64,000 bases of DNA from Gilvimarinus chinensis DSM 19667 (GTDB taxonomy: Bacteria > Pseudomonadota > Gammaproteobacteria > Pseudomonadales > Cellvibrionaceae). The stretch lies in assembly GCF_000377745.1 (NCBI RefSeq), contig NZ_KB898710.1, forward strand, positions 165,059 through 229,058. The letters run 5' to 3'. Position 1 is the first letter of the stretch; every line of letters starts with the position of its first letter. The notes beneath the pieces were generated by a model. It had not been told where the DNA came from. It worked only from the letters and a program-made list of their open reading frames with translations, and made no database searches. A program made the position numbers and the translations under genes. Shown here one piece after another: positions 8,683 to 17,043 of this stretch.

Positions 8683-10279
8683 AGCTCCAAACCTCGCTCA
8701 GTTGTTGGTCGCGCATGGATAAAGACACTTGCATATCGGCAGGACCTTCGCCTTCGGGAATCAGGGTAAAGGCGATCCGCCAAGTACCGGGTGCGGGTAA
8801 TGATTGAACCACCACGTCGGTAATTTCACCCCCGGTGACGGCGGTTTTTGCTTTCAGCTCGGCCTCGGGTGAAATGTTGTGCAACTCGCCGCCGCTAAAG
8901 TCGATGGCAAACTTACGGTGTGAGCGAGGCGGTCCATCCTCCTGGCCCGGAATGGCGGCCCAGCCCGTGCGCGTGCGCTCTACCTGGGCGAGAGATTGCT
9001 CGGGCAGGCGGTCTTCAAAGGTACGCAGCTGATAAGCGTACAAATGTTCGGCTTTGGGCTGCAGGGGTTCCTGCGGTACCCAATAGGCAACGATGTTATC
9101 GTTGGTTTCGGAGTTGGTGGGAATTTCCACCAACTCAACCCGTCCGGCACCCCATTCACCTTTAGGGCTTACCCACAGGCTTGGGCGTTCAGCGTAATGA
9201 GCTTCAGCGTCTAAATAACTGTTGAAGTCGCGGTCTCGCTGCAGCAGGCCAAAGCCTTTGGGGTTAGTTTCCTGCAGGGAGGAAACACGCAAAACCCTCG
9301 GATTGCTTAGCGGGCGCCAAGTCCAGTTGTTCTGAGCGTTTTGCACCAAAAGGCCGTCGGAGTCGTGAATTTCAGGGCGAATATCGTCTACGTAGCGTGT
9401 ACTGTTTTCGCCGTGAAAAAACATACTGGTTAAAGGTGCGACGCCAACTTTATTAATTTCGGTGCGCGGGTAAAGCGCAGCATCCACATCAACAATGGTG
9501 GGGGCGCCGGGCTTTAGGGTGAAGCGATAAGCGCCGCTTATGGATGGGCTGTCCATGAGTGCTACCACGGTTAATGTGGTTTGCTCTTTATCGGGCTGTA
9601 GCAGCCAGAAATCTCGAAATACCGGAAACTCCTCACCGCTGCTTTCGGCTGTATCTACGGCAAGACCTCTGGCAGAAATGCCATACACCTGCCCCGGCCC
9701 CACAATGCGAAAGTAGGTGGCACCCTGAAAGACAATAAATTCGCTTTTGCGATCGGCCTCGTTGAGAGGGTAGTGCACTCGAAAACCCGCGTAGCCGAGA
9801 TCGGCCGTAACAGCGTCGGCGATGGGTTTAGCCTGATCACCGTAGCGGAAAAATTCGGGTTTAAAAGGAATACGGGCATTGGCACCGGCGCGGTCTACGG
9901 TGGTGATGTTGACCGGCTCATTATAGTAAAAGCCCGGGTGAAAAAACTGCACTTCAAACAGCGAGTCGTGCTGCCACAGGCCAGCTTCGCGACGAAAATG
10001 AATGGAGCGGTATTGTTCGTAATTCATCTCGCGCAAGGTTTGCGGCACATCGTATTCGGGTTGCTGATAGGGCTGTTCAGCAAGCTTAGACGCGCGACCT
10101 TTGGCGATGTTGAAGACAACATCGGGCGCGTTTTTTTCTGAAGTTTGCGCAGCTCCTGGCATGGAAATGCCACTAAGCGCAAGGCAGGAAAAAAATAACA
10201 GCGCGTAGAAAACCTTACTCGCCAGTTTGGTTTGGGCAGGCCTTGAAGAATCACGGTAGCCGCGCGAAACATTGCTCAT
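8654..10279 (-). CDS. opgG: glucans biosynthesis protein G, periplasmic
   Basis: OpgG (MdoG) is a periplasmic protein needed for assembly, and in recent work for processing, of osmoregulated periplasmic glucans made by OpgH. The 541 residues begin with a Sec signal peptide (hydrophobic stretch about 25-40, cleavage near GAAQ). Family landmarks are YEQYRSIHFRREAGLWQ, FEVQFFHPGFYY, IVFQGATYFRIVGPGQVYGISARGLAVDTA, EEFPVFRDFWL and a C-terminal immunoglobulin-like domain. Length is normal for the family. It is the first gene of the opgGH operon. About 220 bases separate it from the end of the upstream deacetylase gene and must contain its promoter. Confidence 0.94.
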   Translation of the reverse strand: MSNVSRGYRDSSRPAQTKLASKVFYALLFFSCLALSGISMPGAAQTSEKNAPDVVFNIAKGRASKLAEQPYQQPEYDVPQTLREMNYEQYRSIHFRREAGLWQHDSLFEVQFFHPGFYYNEPVNITTVDRAGANARIPFKPEFFRYGDQAKPIADAVTADLGYAGFRVHYPLNEADRKSEFIVFQGATYFRIVGPGQVYGISARGLAVDTAESSGEEFPVFRDFWLLQPDKEQTTLTVVALMDSPSISGAYRFTLKPGAPTIVDVDAALYPRTEINKVGVAPLTSMFFHGENSTRYVDDIRPEIHDSDGLLVQNAQNNWTWRPLSNPRVLRVSSLQETNPKGFGLLQRDRDFNSYLDAEAHYAERPSLWVSPKGEWGAGRVELVEIPTNSETNDNIVAYWVPQEPLQPKAEHLYAYQLRTFEDRLPEQSLAQVERTRTGWAAIPGQEDGPPRSHRKFAIDFSGGELHNISPEAELKAKTAVTGGEITDVVVQSLPAPGTWRIAFTLIPEGEGPADMQVSLSMRDQQLSEVWSYVWYPDAVQ

Positions 10280-10395
10280 GGAGGTATCCCGGGTAAAGTT
10301 GACCAGACAGAACCCTCATATCAGCAATTATTTTGCCAGTTCATTAATTGTGTTTTAAAAGGCTTAATTTGAGTCGAAAAGGTTTCAACGTCGAG

Positions 10396-10411
10396 AAAAA
10401 TGATCATTTTT
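10396..10411. repeat. 16-base perfect palindrome upstream of opgG
   Basis: AAAAATGATCATTTTT reads the same on both strands. It lies 117 bases upstream of the opgG start and about 90 bases past the end of the deacetylase gene. It could be an operator, or half of a weak stem without a loop. A+T-rich palindromes also arise by chance. Confidence 0.5.
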
Positions 10412-10501
10412 GTGGGTGTTAAAAGGCTGGGAGCAGGACGAGGTAAAAGAGTCTTTGTAGGCTTTACACGGCGATGGATAATCGTTGCAGAGTGGTAAGC
10501 A

Positions 10502-11422
10502 TTAAAGTTTGGCAAGACCTTTTATATGAGCAACAACACTGCGACCCAGCGCGGGTAGGTCGTACCCCCCCTCTAGCATAGAGACAATGCCTTTGCAGTC
10601 TGGGTGAGTGTCCACATAGTCGCGTAGGGTTGCACTTACCCATTGATAGTCCTGCTCAACCAGGCTGACCGACGACATATCATCGAGCAAATGGGCATCG
10701 AACCCCGCCGATATAAACAGTATCTGCGGTGCGAAATTTTCCAGCGCGGGCAACCAGGCTTGTTCTACAGCGCGGCGAAACTCAGTGCCCTTAGCCGTAG
10801 CCGCGAGAGGGGCGTTGACGATATAAGGGCGGTCAGGTTGAGTGTCGGTGTGGGGGTAGAAGGGGTGCTGGAACGTTGAGCAAAACAGGACTCGGGGCTC
10901 GTCGAGAAAAATATCCTGCGTGCCGTTGCCGTGGTGAACATCAAAATCGAGAATAGCGACGCGGTTTATGCCGGCCTGATCCAGCGCATAGCGAGCGGCA
11001 ATGGCAATATTATTGTAAAAACAAAAACCCATGGCACGGGCCCGCTCGGCGTGATGTCCAGGGGGGCGAACATTGCAAAAGACGGCTTTTGTGGTGCCCT
11101 GCAGCACTAAATCCACGGCTTGCGGGCCGGCCCCGGCGGCGTGGCGTGCCGCCGTTAACGTGTGTGGGCTCATCCAGATATCATCGGCAAAGGTACGCAC
11201 GCCGCGCGAAGGAGGCATACCCTCAAGGCTTGTTAAATATTCTTTGTCGTGTACTGCATGTAACTGTGCATCGGTGGCAGGCTGGGCGTCTCGTTCGCTG
11301 ATGACAAACTCTAAGCCACTGGCGATCAGCTGATTGCGAATGGCCTCAATGCGCTCGGGGCATTCGGGATGCCCCTCGGGGGATAAGTGTTCAAGGCAGC
11401 TCGGATGGCTGATGATGATCAT
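10502..11422 (-). CDS. histone deacetylase superfamily amidohydrolase
   Basis: A complete 306-residue class II-type HDAC-fold deacetylase. Active-site elements are all present: RPPGHHAE with the His pair at 123-124, DFDVHHGNGTQ (159-169, zinc ligands Asp161 and His163), AGFDAH (239-244, Asp242 as third zinc ligand) and the GGYD loop near the C-terminus with the catalytic tyrosine. Bacterial members remove acetyl groups from polyamines, acetoin-pathway proteins, lysines or small amides. It lies 16 bases downstream of the NagX-type acetyltransferase gene on the same strand and appears to be the last gene of the nag operon. That placement suggests an N-acetylated sugar or related amide as substrate, but this is inference. 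Confidence 0.9.
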   Translation of the reverse strand: MIIISHPSCLEHLSPEGHPECPERIEAIRNQLIASGLEFVISERDAQPATDAQLHAVHDKEYLTSLEGMPPSRGVRTFADDIWMSPHTLTAARHAAGAGPQAVDLVLQGTTKAVFCNVRPPGHHAERARAMGFCFYNNIAIAARYALDQAGINRVAILDFDVHHGNGTQDIFLDEPRVLFCSTFQHPFYPHTDTQPDRPYIVNAPLAATAKGTEFRRAVEQAWLPALENFAPQILFISAGFDAHLLDDMSSVSLVEQDYQWVSATLRDYVDTHPDCKGIVSMLEGGYDLPALGRSVVAHIKGLAKL

Positions 11423-11438
11423 AACGGTTGAGCCCAGA

Positions 11439-12644
11439 CTAGAGTTTTAATTTCACTCCTAGTCTACTCAAAAATGCACCAATCCACATAATGACCAGAG
11501 CGAATCCGACAGACCACAAAATGCCAGCGGTTCCGGAGTCGAATAATACGGGCCGGTAAGCGATGCCCATCAAACCAAAAGCGGCAATAACGATGTAGGG
11601 CAAAATATAAACCAGTAGCGGATTTGCCGCTGCCGGAGCAAAAAACTGGCACCAGCGGTTGTGGCCGCGGACATCCACCAGCCAATAGGTGAAGCAAAAA
11701 ATTAAGCTGCAGAAAAATACGCTAAACAATCCCCAGCTGGGTGTCGCCCAGATTTTTGAAATGGGCGAAACTTGCCACACCTGAAGCGCAAGAACGCCAC
11801 TTAAAAGAACGAACAGGCTGGCGGATAGGGTTTTGCTGCCAGACAATTGAGTATTATAAAAAAGCGTCGAGAGTGCCGCGCCCGCGAGCACGATCGCGGC
11901 GTGAGTGTTGTTACGATTGTTTTCTTGCACAACGGCAAAAACCGAGTTGGCGTCGGCGTGAATATTTTCAATAGCAAAAAACAAGGCGAATAAAATCAGA
12001 GCGCCGCTGACAATAAACGCCAGGTGAGCTGCTGCGCGGCTGGTGTTTAACGACAGTAAATAAACGACACTGGCCATTAAATAGGCCCAGCCGATTAACC
12101 CTAAAATGCCCCACCATTGGGTCGTCATACCCTGGCCATTATTGCCTTCGTACAGGTACCAGAGAGTCAGCAGTAATAGAGCGCCGAGCAGTTTGGGTAT
12201 ACGGCTGGCGACGGAAGACCAGTGCCGGGGGTAGTGACACCAAATTAACAGCACGGCGGCGTACATCAACAGTACCCATGCGTTCATGGGCAGCGCCATG
12301 GCTTCCTCGTCGTAACCACTTATAGTGTTGACCATAAATACCCCGATAACGATCAAGCTGAGGCTGCGCACCAGTACATGGCCAAAAATGTCTCTTAGGT
12401 TATCCCCTTTGTTCAGCCGTGCCGCCGTGGCAAAGGGTATGGACATGCCAACGATAAATAAAAACGCCGGGAAAACTAAATCGACAAACGTCATGCCGTC
12501 GACATCGGCCGGTAAGTGTTTCATCCAGGTGGGAATGTTTTGCACTCCGGCCAGTTCATTCACGAACACCATGGTAAGAATGGTAATGCCGCGGAAAACA
12601 TCGATGGAGAGTACGCGCTGCGCTGCAATGGATAGTTGAGTCAT
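11439..12644 (-). CDS. nagX: NagX-type membrane acyltransferase (HGSNAT/YeiB-like, DUF5009)
   Basis: A 401-residue polytopic membrane protein with about ten hydrophobic helices. It begins RVLSIDVFRGITILTMVFVN and continues with FVDLVFPAFLFIVGMSIPFA. These are hallmarks of the COG4299 family, which includes human heparan-alpha-glucosaminide N-acetyltransferase and the NagX protein of bacterial chitin/GlcNAc operons. The inferred role is transmembrane acetylation of glucosamine, or transport-linked modification of amino sugars, before NagA and NagB act. It follows nagB by 65 bases that contain a strong hairpin, and precedes the HDAC-like gene by 16 bases. The symbol rests on family and context; the biochemistry of bacterial members is poorly settled. 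Confidence 0.85.
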   Translation of the reverse strand: MTQLSIAAQRVLSIDVFRGITILTMVFVNELAGVQNIPTWMKHLPADVDGMTFVDLVFPAFLFIVGMSIPFATAARLNKGDNLRDIFGHVLVRSLSLIVIGVFMVNTISGYDEEAMALPMNAWVLLMYAAVLLIWCHYPRHWSSVASRIPKLLGALLLLTLWYLYEGNNGQGMTTQWWGILGLIGWAYLMASVVYLLSLNTSRAAAHLAFIVSGALILFALFFAIENIHADANSVFAVVQENNRNNTHAAIVLAGAALSTLFYNTQLSGSKTLSASLFVLLSGVLALQVWQVSPISKIWATPSWGLFSVFFCSLIFCFTYWLVDVRGHNRWCQFFAPAAANPLLVYILPYIVIAAFGLMGIAYRPVLFDSGTAGILWSVGFALVIMWIGAFLSRLGVKLKL

Positions 12645-12672
12645 GTAAGCCGATGTTGTTGTTATTGTGAGT

Positions 12673-12699
12673 GGCGCACCCGTATAAGCGGGGTGCGCC
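12673..12699 (-). other. intergenic hairpin between nagB and nagX
   Basis: GGCGCACCC (12673-12681) and GGGTGCGCC (12691-12699) form a perfect nine-base stem with a nine-base loop. On the minus strand it is not followed by a T-run, so a simple terminator is unlikely. It may set relative nagB/nagX mRNA levels by protecting the upstream message or by attenuation. Confidence 0.6.
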
Positions 12700-12709
12700 T
12701 GCGAAGGTG

Positions 12710-13501
12710 TTATTGCCCCAGCTTTTTCTCCAGCTGCTGGTTCTCTCGCTCAATATGTTTAAAAAACTCCGGATCGCTTAAGGCGCTGGCGGCGTCTTCG
12801 TCAATGATCAGTACCGCGTCTTTGTGCAGTTGCAAGGCTGACGCTGGGCAGGCCGCAGTGAGTGGGCCTTCGACGGTGGCTTTAATAGCCTCTGCTTTGG
12901 CGGAGCCGGTAGCTAACAGCACGACTTTTTTCGACTCTAATATCGTGCCTATGCCCATGGTGATGGAAAGGTGAGGCTGGTATTCACCCTCGGCAAAAAA
13001 GCGTGCGTTGTCGTCAATGGTGGCTTTGGTTAAGGTTTTTACCCGGGTGCGTGATGCCAGAGAGCTGGACGGCTCGTTAAAGCCGATGTGACCGTTGCGG
13101 CCAATTCCCAGCAGCTGGATATCAATGCCGCCGGCGGCGCTAATGGCTTGTTCATATTCCTCACACGCAGCTACTGGATCGGCGGCATTACCCGGTGGAA
13201 CCTGAGTGTTTGCTTTGTCGATATCCACATGATCAAACAGCTTTTCGTTCATAAAAAAACGATAGCTTTGTGGGTGGTCGCCATCGAGTCCCAAATACTC
13301 ATCCAGGTTAAAACTTTTGCTGTGCTTAAAGCTCAATTCGCCCTTGTTTGCTAACGCAATTAATTCGTTGTAGAGGGCAACCGGAGTGGAGCCTGTGGCC
13401 AGACCCAGTACCGAGTCGGCTTTTTTGTTCAATTGTTTTTTGAAAATTTGTGCCCCGTAGGCGGCGACTTCAGCGGCGTTTTTTAAAATAACGACTTTCA
13501 T
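12710..13501 (-). CDS. nagB: glucosamine-6-phosphate deaminase
   Basis: NagB converts glucosamine-6-phosphate to fructose-6-phosphate and ammonia in the cytoplasm. The 263 residues contain the phosphate loop [18 protein letters not shown] with the catalytic Asp, [13 protein letters not shown] with the Asp/His/Glu relay region, and RTRVKTLT. Length and motif order match the hexameric E. coli-type enzyme rather than the SIS-domain deaminase of some other marine bacteria. It lies 14 bases after nagA in the same transcript and supplies the step following NagA. Confidence 0.95.
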   Translation of the reverse strand: MKVVILKNAAEVAAYGAQIFKKQLNKKADSVLGLATGSTPVALYNELIALANKGELSFKHSKSFNLDEYLGLDGDHPQSYRFFMNEKLFDHVDIDKANTQVPPGNAADPVAACEEYEQAISAAGGIDIQLLGIGRNGHIGFNEPSSSLASRTRVKTLTKATIDDNARFFAEGEYQPHLSITMGIGTILESKKVVLLATGSAKAEAIKATVEGPLTAACPASALQLHKDAVLIIDEDAASALSDPEFFKHIERENQQLEKKLGQ

Positions 13502-13515
13502 TGTTGCTCCGAAAA

Positions 13516-14667
13516 TTAATGTTGTTTGAAATCGCCAGCCACCCAGGTGGCGGTGACAGAAAAGTCATCGGTAAAGTGGACTAAATCCGCGCGATAATTC
13601 TGCTCGATACGACCGAGCTGGTTGTGCAATTGCAGGTACTCGGCCGGGTAGAGTGACGCCATGCGCAGACACTCGTCGAGGCCCAGGCCAACATCCTGAT
13701 GGGTAATGCGAACCGCGTCGATCATGCCAATGGCGCTACCGGCAAGTCGGCCTTCGGCATTCACCAACGCGCCGTCTTTTTCAAAAATTTCTTCGCCGTA
13801 AATAGTGAACGATTTCTGTACGCTGCCCACAGTAGACATGGCATCGGTCACTAAATAGACCTTACCTTTGGGTTTGGCGTTGATCGCGGTGCGTACCGAG
13901 GCCGGGTGAACATGGTGGTTGTCGCAAATAATGCCGCACCAGGTGGTGTCGGTATCCAGCGCCGCACCTACCACGCCTGGCTCACGACCGGTTTGCGGGC
14001 GCATGGCGTTGTACAAGTGAGTAAAGCCGGACAAGCCTTCCTCTACCGCTTGCACTACTTCTTCGTAATGGGCATTGGTGTGCCCGGCACAGACGATAAC
14101 CCCGGCCTCAACCAGCTGGCGGATTTGGCCGGGCTTAGCGTGTTCTGGGGCCAGCGTCAGCATCACCTTGGCATCGCCAATGTGCGTTAACCAGTCGAGG
14201 TCTTCGCCTTCGATCTCGCGAATATACTTGGCATTGTGGGCACCGCGTTTGTCCATATCGAAAAAAGGCCCTTCGATATGAATACCAAGCACACCGGCCA
14301 TCTTTTGTTTCAGGGCGTCGCTAACGGCTTTAACGCCCGCTTGGTGGGTGTCGCGCGTGTCGCTGATGAGCGTCGGCAACATGCCGGTCGTGCCGGTAGG
14401 GCGGTGGCCGTCGAGCATGGTTTGCAGAGCACTGACACTGGTGTCGTTAGTAAAAAACGCGCCGCCGCCGCCATTGACTTGTAAGTCGATAAAGCCGGGC
14501 GCGAGAATACCGCCGTTGAGCTGCACGATTTCGGCGTCCGGATACGCTTGGACAACGTTGTCATTTTCAAGTAAAGCAAAAATTTCTGAGCCGTTGATAA
14601 TCAAGGCCTGGTTGTCTATAAAACCGTCGCCGGTAAAAATTCGGGCGCCCATTAAGGCTTGTTTCAT
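13516..14667 (-). CDS. nagA: N-acetylglucosamine-6-phosphate deacetylase
   Basis: NagA removes the acetyl group from GlcNAc-6-phosphate. The 383 residues show the amidohydrolase order: [12 protein letters not shown] near residues 58-69, HIEGPFF with a metal-binding Glu, GHTNA, THLYNAM and DAMSTVGS with the catalytic Asp. It is the first gene of nagA-nagB-nagX-deacetylase. The 201 bases to the divergent RpiB-family gene should hold the operon promoter. A NagR-like palindrome lies inside the gene, around codons 35-40. Chitin-degrading Cellvibrionales typically use this pathway to feed GlcNAc into glycolysis. Confidence 0.95.
   Translation of the reverse strand: MKQALMGARIFTGDGFIDNQALIINGSEIFALLENDNVVQAYPDAEIVQLNGGILAPGFIDLQVNGGGGAFFTNDTSVSALQTMLDGHRPTGTTGMLPTLISDTRDTHQAGVKAVSDALKQKMAGVLGIHIEGPFFDMDKRGAHNAKYIREIEGEDLDWLTHIGDAKVMLTLAPEHAKPGQIRQLVEAGVIVCAGHTNAHYEEVVQAVEEGLSGFTHLYNAMRPQTGREPGVVGAALDTDTTWCGIICDNHHVHPASVRTAINAKPKGKVYLVTDAMSTVGSVQKSFTIYGEEIFEKDGALVNAEGRLAGSAIGMIDAVRITHQDVGLGLDECLRMASLYPAEYLQLHNQLGRIEQNYRADLVHFTDDFSVTATWVAGDFKQH
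14548..14565 (-). promoter_or_regulatory. NagR-like operator candidate inside nagA
   Basis: On the minus strand this reads AATGACAACGTTGTCCAA. It contains the perfect 12-base palindrome GACAACGTTGTC and matches 15 of 18 positions of the LacI-type NagR motif described for GlcNAc regulons (AATGACARCGYTGTCATT, from memory). It lies about 100 bases inside nagA, so it would act as a roadblock or by looping, or it may be coincidental. No second copy was seen in the nagA-rpiB gap. Confidence 0.4.
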
Positions 14668-14868
14668 GGTGTTTTACCTGTCGCTTGTGTTCGCTTGCAG
14701 ACATTATCGGCCGAGTGTGGTGATTTTGCAATCAGTGACGCAGGTGCTAGGGGCGCGCAGCAGATTTGGTAAGGCCGAAGCGGTTGACCAAATGAGGCGC
14801 GGCGGTTATGGTGTGGGCCTGATTTCTCCTGTCATTTATTTTAAGTCGCATAGCGTGAGAGAGTTGTT

Positions 14869-15501
14869 ATGAAAATTGCGTTAATGAACGAATTTAGCCA
14901 AGCCGGTAAAAACCCTATTATTCTGCAAGAGTTGCAGGCGGTGGGCGCCGAGCAAAATCACGACATTTTTAATGTGGGGATGGATGGCGATAACGACCAT
15001 CGTTTGACTTACATTCACCTGGGAATTATCGCCAGCCTGTTGTTGAACTCTAAAGCCGTGGACTTTGTCGTCAGTGGCTGTGGCACTGGCCAGGGCGCAC
15101 TGATGTCGTTAAATGCTTATCCCGGTGTGTGCTGCGGCTATTGTATTGACCCTGCCGATGCCTACTTATTCGCGCAAATTAACAATGGCAATGCGCTGGC
15201 TTTGCCTTTTGCAAAAGGTTTTGGCTGGGGCGCCGAGCTGAATATCCGTTACATTTTTGAAAAAGCTTTTACTGGCGTGACGGGCCAGGGCTATCCGCCA
15301 GAGCGTCGTGAGTCTCAGGTTGCCAACGCTGGCATTTTGAACAGCGTTAAAGAGGCGACTTCAAAGAACTATCTGGATGGTCTGAAGGCGTTAGATCCCG
15401 AGCTGGTTAAGCAGGCTGTCGGTGGTGAGCGTTTCCAGAAGTGCTTTTTTGACGGTTGTCAGCACGCGGAAATAGAAGCGTTTGTGCGCAGCTTTATTTA
15501 A
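14869..15501 (+). CDS. RpiB/LacA/LacB-family sugar-phosphate isomerase
   Basis: A 210-residue member of the RpiB/LacAB fold. It starts MKIALMNEFSQAG and contains the family core VVSGCGTGQGALMSLN, with the cysteine of the phosphate/active-site loop, and GVCCGYCIDPADAYLF. It is longer than canonical RpiB (about 150 residues) because of an extra C-terminal region (about 140-210). Family members isomerise ribose-5-phosphate, allose-6-phosphate or galactose-6-phosphate; the substrate here is unknown. It is divergent from nagA and shares a 201-base control region, so a sugar-catabolic role is plausible. GAGAGAG precedes the ATG. A strong terminator follows. Confidence 0.82.
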   Translation: MKIALMNEFSQAGKNPIILQELQAVGAEQNHDIFNVGMDGDNDHRLTYIHLGIIASLLLNSKAVDFVVSGCGTGQGALMSLNAYPGVCCGYCIDPADAYLFAQINNGNALALPFAKGFGWGAELNIRYIFEKAFTGVTGQGYPPERRESQVANAGILNSVKEATSKNYLDGLKALDPELVKQAVGGERFQKCFFDGCQHAEIEAFVRSFI

Positions 15502-15514
15502 ATCGACGTAAATA

Positions 15515-15551
15515 AAAAAGCCCGGCATGTGGGTAACATGCCGGGCTTTTT
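15515..15551. terminator. bidirectional rho-independent terminator
   Basis: AAAAAGCCCGGCATGT (15515-15530) pairs perfectly with ACATGCCGGGCTTTTT (15536-15551) around a five-base loop. The A- and T-runs at the two ends make it a terminator for both the RpiB-family gene and the convergent universal stress gene. Confidence 0.92.
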
Positions 15552-15569
15552 ATGTCCGATAACGCGAGA

Positions 15570-16391
15570 TTAACCGTGGTTAATCACCATAACATCGGTA
15601 TCAAGTGCATCAATCAAGCGCTCTGCGGTATTACCGCGGCGTGTTTTCGTCATGCCGTTCTGACCCAAAGTACCCATTACCACTAAGTCGGCATTGATTT
15701 CTTCGGCAACCTTCGAAACAACGTCTGAGGTGTAGCCGTGATCGACGTGAATGTGGTCAGCAGACAGACCCGTCTCTTTGACCAGGCGGCCGCGATCAGG
15801 GTAATTCATTGAATCCATATAGCCGTTTACAACGTGCAAATCTGCACCGTATACGTTTGAGATATAGCGTGCACTGGAAAGAATTTTTTCATTCAGCTCG
15901 ATTTGCACGTCGCGCGTGGCTTGGAAGTTAACCGCAGCAAGCACAGTTTTGCGTTGGTCGTGAGCGCCAGGACGAATCAGAACCACTGGGCAATAAGCGC
16001 CTTTGAGCAGATCCCACTTCGATTCGGTAAACAGGAAGCGACGGCTGCTGGTGGTTTGCGCGTGCACAGGCAGATAAATTAAATCGGCGTTGGCGCGCTT
16101 GGCCGATTGCATGATGGATTCTTGCCATTCCGATGACCAGGAAACCTCCACCAAGTGTTCAACGCCTGCTTCGGTTAGCACTTTGCGGATTTTTTCTTCA
16201 AACCAGCTCTGATCGCGCACCAGATTGGCGTTGTAGGCTCGGGTGTCTACCGCATCGCCATCGACGGCGACAAACACGTGTACAAAAGGTTTGACCTCTT
16301 GTAACTGTGAGGTCATTTTTACGCGTTCCAGAGCGACGTGTTGCTCGTCGTTCGGGTCCACAACGACAAACATCTTCTGTTGTTTGGACAT
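15570..16391 (-). CDS. tandem-domain universal stress protein (UspE-like)
   Basis: 273 residues made of two Usp domains (about 1-145 and 150-273). The first starts MFVVVDPNDEQHVALERV; the second starts TVLAAVNFQATRDVQIELNEKIL and ends with the nucleotide-loop pattern VVMGTLGQNGMTKTRRGNTAERLIDALDTDVMVI. The G-x2-G-x(9)-G-(S/T)-type ATP-binding signature is clearer in the second domain (GTLGQNG, then GNTAE); the first looks degenerate. This tandem form is UspE-like, and UspE acts in stress resistance and motility in enterics. AGGAG sits six bases before the ATG. It is a single gene ending at the shared terminator. Confidence 0.88.
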   Translation of the reverse strand: MSKQQKMFVVVDPNDEQHVALERVKMTSQLQEVKPFVHVFVAVDGDAVDTRAYNANLVRDQSWFEEKIRKVLTEAGVEHLVEVSWSSEWQESIMQSAKRANADLIYLPVHAQTTSSRRFLFTESKWDLLKGAYCPVVLIRPGAHDQRKTVLAAVNFQATRDVQIELNEKILSSARYISNVYGADLHVVNGYMDSMNYPDRGRLVKETGLSADHIHVDHGYTSDVVSKVAEEINADLVVMGTLGQNGMTKTRRGNTAERLIDALDTDVMVINHG

Positions 16392-16540
16392 GGGTTCTCC
16401 TGCGTATCCCTGTAAAGTTAATGAGCCGTAGCTCTCTATTATGAGCCGTCAAGCATAGCAACTTGCCGCGCTTGTGGGTAGCGTGGTGTTGCCGTTATCA
16501 GAGTACAATGGCGCTTTTTTGACAAAGAGCAAGCCCATCT

Positions 16541-17017
16541 ATGAGTCAGTTACACGCTATCGCCTTTGGCGACCTGTCCCTAGAGCAACAAGCCAGCTAC
16601 AGCAAAACCTTGAGTGCTGAAGATATAGCACTGTTCGCCGCCACCAGTGGTGATGTTAACCCGGTACACCTGGACGCAGCCTATGCTTCCACCACGCCCT
16701 TTCAAGAACCGATCGGGCATGGCATGTGGTTGGGGGCGCTGGTGTCTGCCGCTATTGCTACTCGCATGCCGGGGCCTGGCTCTGTGTATCGTGCGCAATC
16801 GCTGCAGTTTAAGCAGCCCATTAAAGTGGGTGATACCGCAACGGTGACTTTGACTGTGACCGGTTTGAAGCCACGCGTTCGCTTAGTCACTATTGGTTGT
16901 GAGGTTCACAATCAAGACGGTGTGCTACTGGCTAAGGGGGAGGCCGAGGTGATAGCCCCGGCTGAGGGTGGCGTGGTGCAGGCCCCGGATTTACCGAAAG
17001 TAACGGTTGAGAGGTAG
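16541..17017 (+). CDS. MaoC-like (R)-specific enoyl-CoA hydratase
   Basis: A 158-residue hot-dog-fold protein. The hydratase 2 motif is clear: ATSGDVNPVHLDAAYA, with the catalytic Asp and His, followed by GHGMWLGALVSA and later LQFKQPIKVGDTATVTLTV. PhaJ-type enzymes with this motif hydrate trans-2-enoyl-CoA to (R)-3-hydroxyacyl-CoA, linking beta-oxidation to polyhydroxyalkanoate, but many MaoC proteins act in other acyl pathways. No phaC or fatty-acid gene is adjacent, so pathway assignment is open. It is convergent with rnt after 26 bases. Confidence 0.85.
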   Translation: MSQLHAIAFGDLSLEQQASYSKTLSAEDIALFAATSGDVNPVHLDAAYASTTPFQEPIGHGMWLGALVSAAIATRMPGPGSVYRAQSLQFKQPIKVGDTATVTLTVTGLKPRVRLVTIGCEVHNQDGVLLAKGEAEVIAPAEGGVVQAPDLPKVTVER

Positions 17018-17043
17018 CGCTCTGTGTTTCGGCGACTTCTGTG

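Noticed and set aside
10321-10515. 64-codon minus-strand frame between the deacetylase gene and opgG
   Set aside because: No ribosome site or family likeness; it overlaps the end of the deacetylase gene and the opgG control region.
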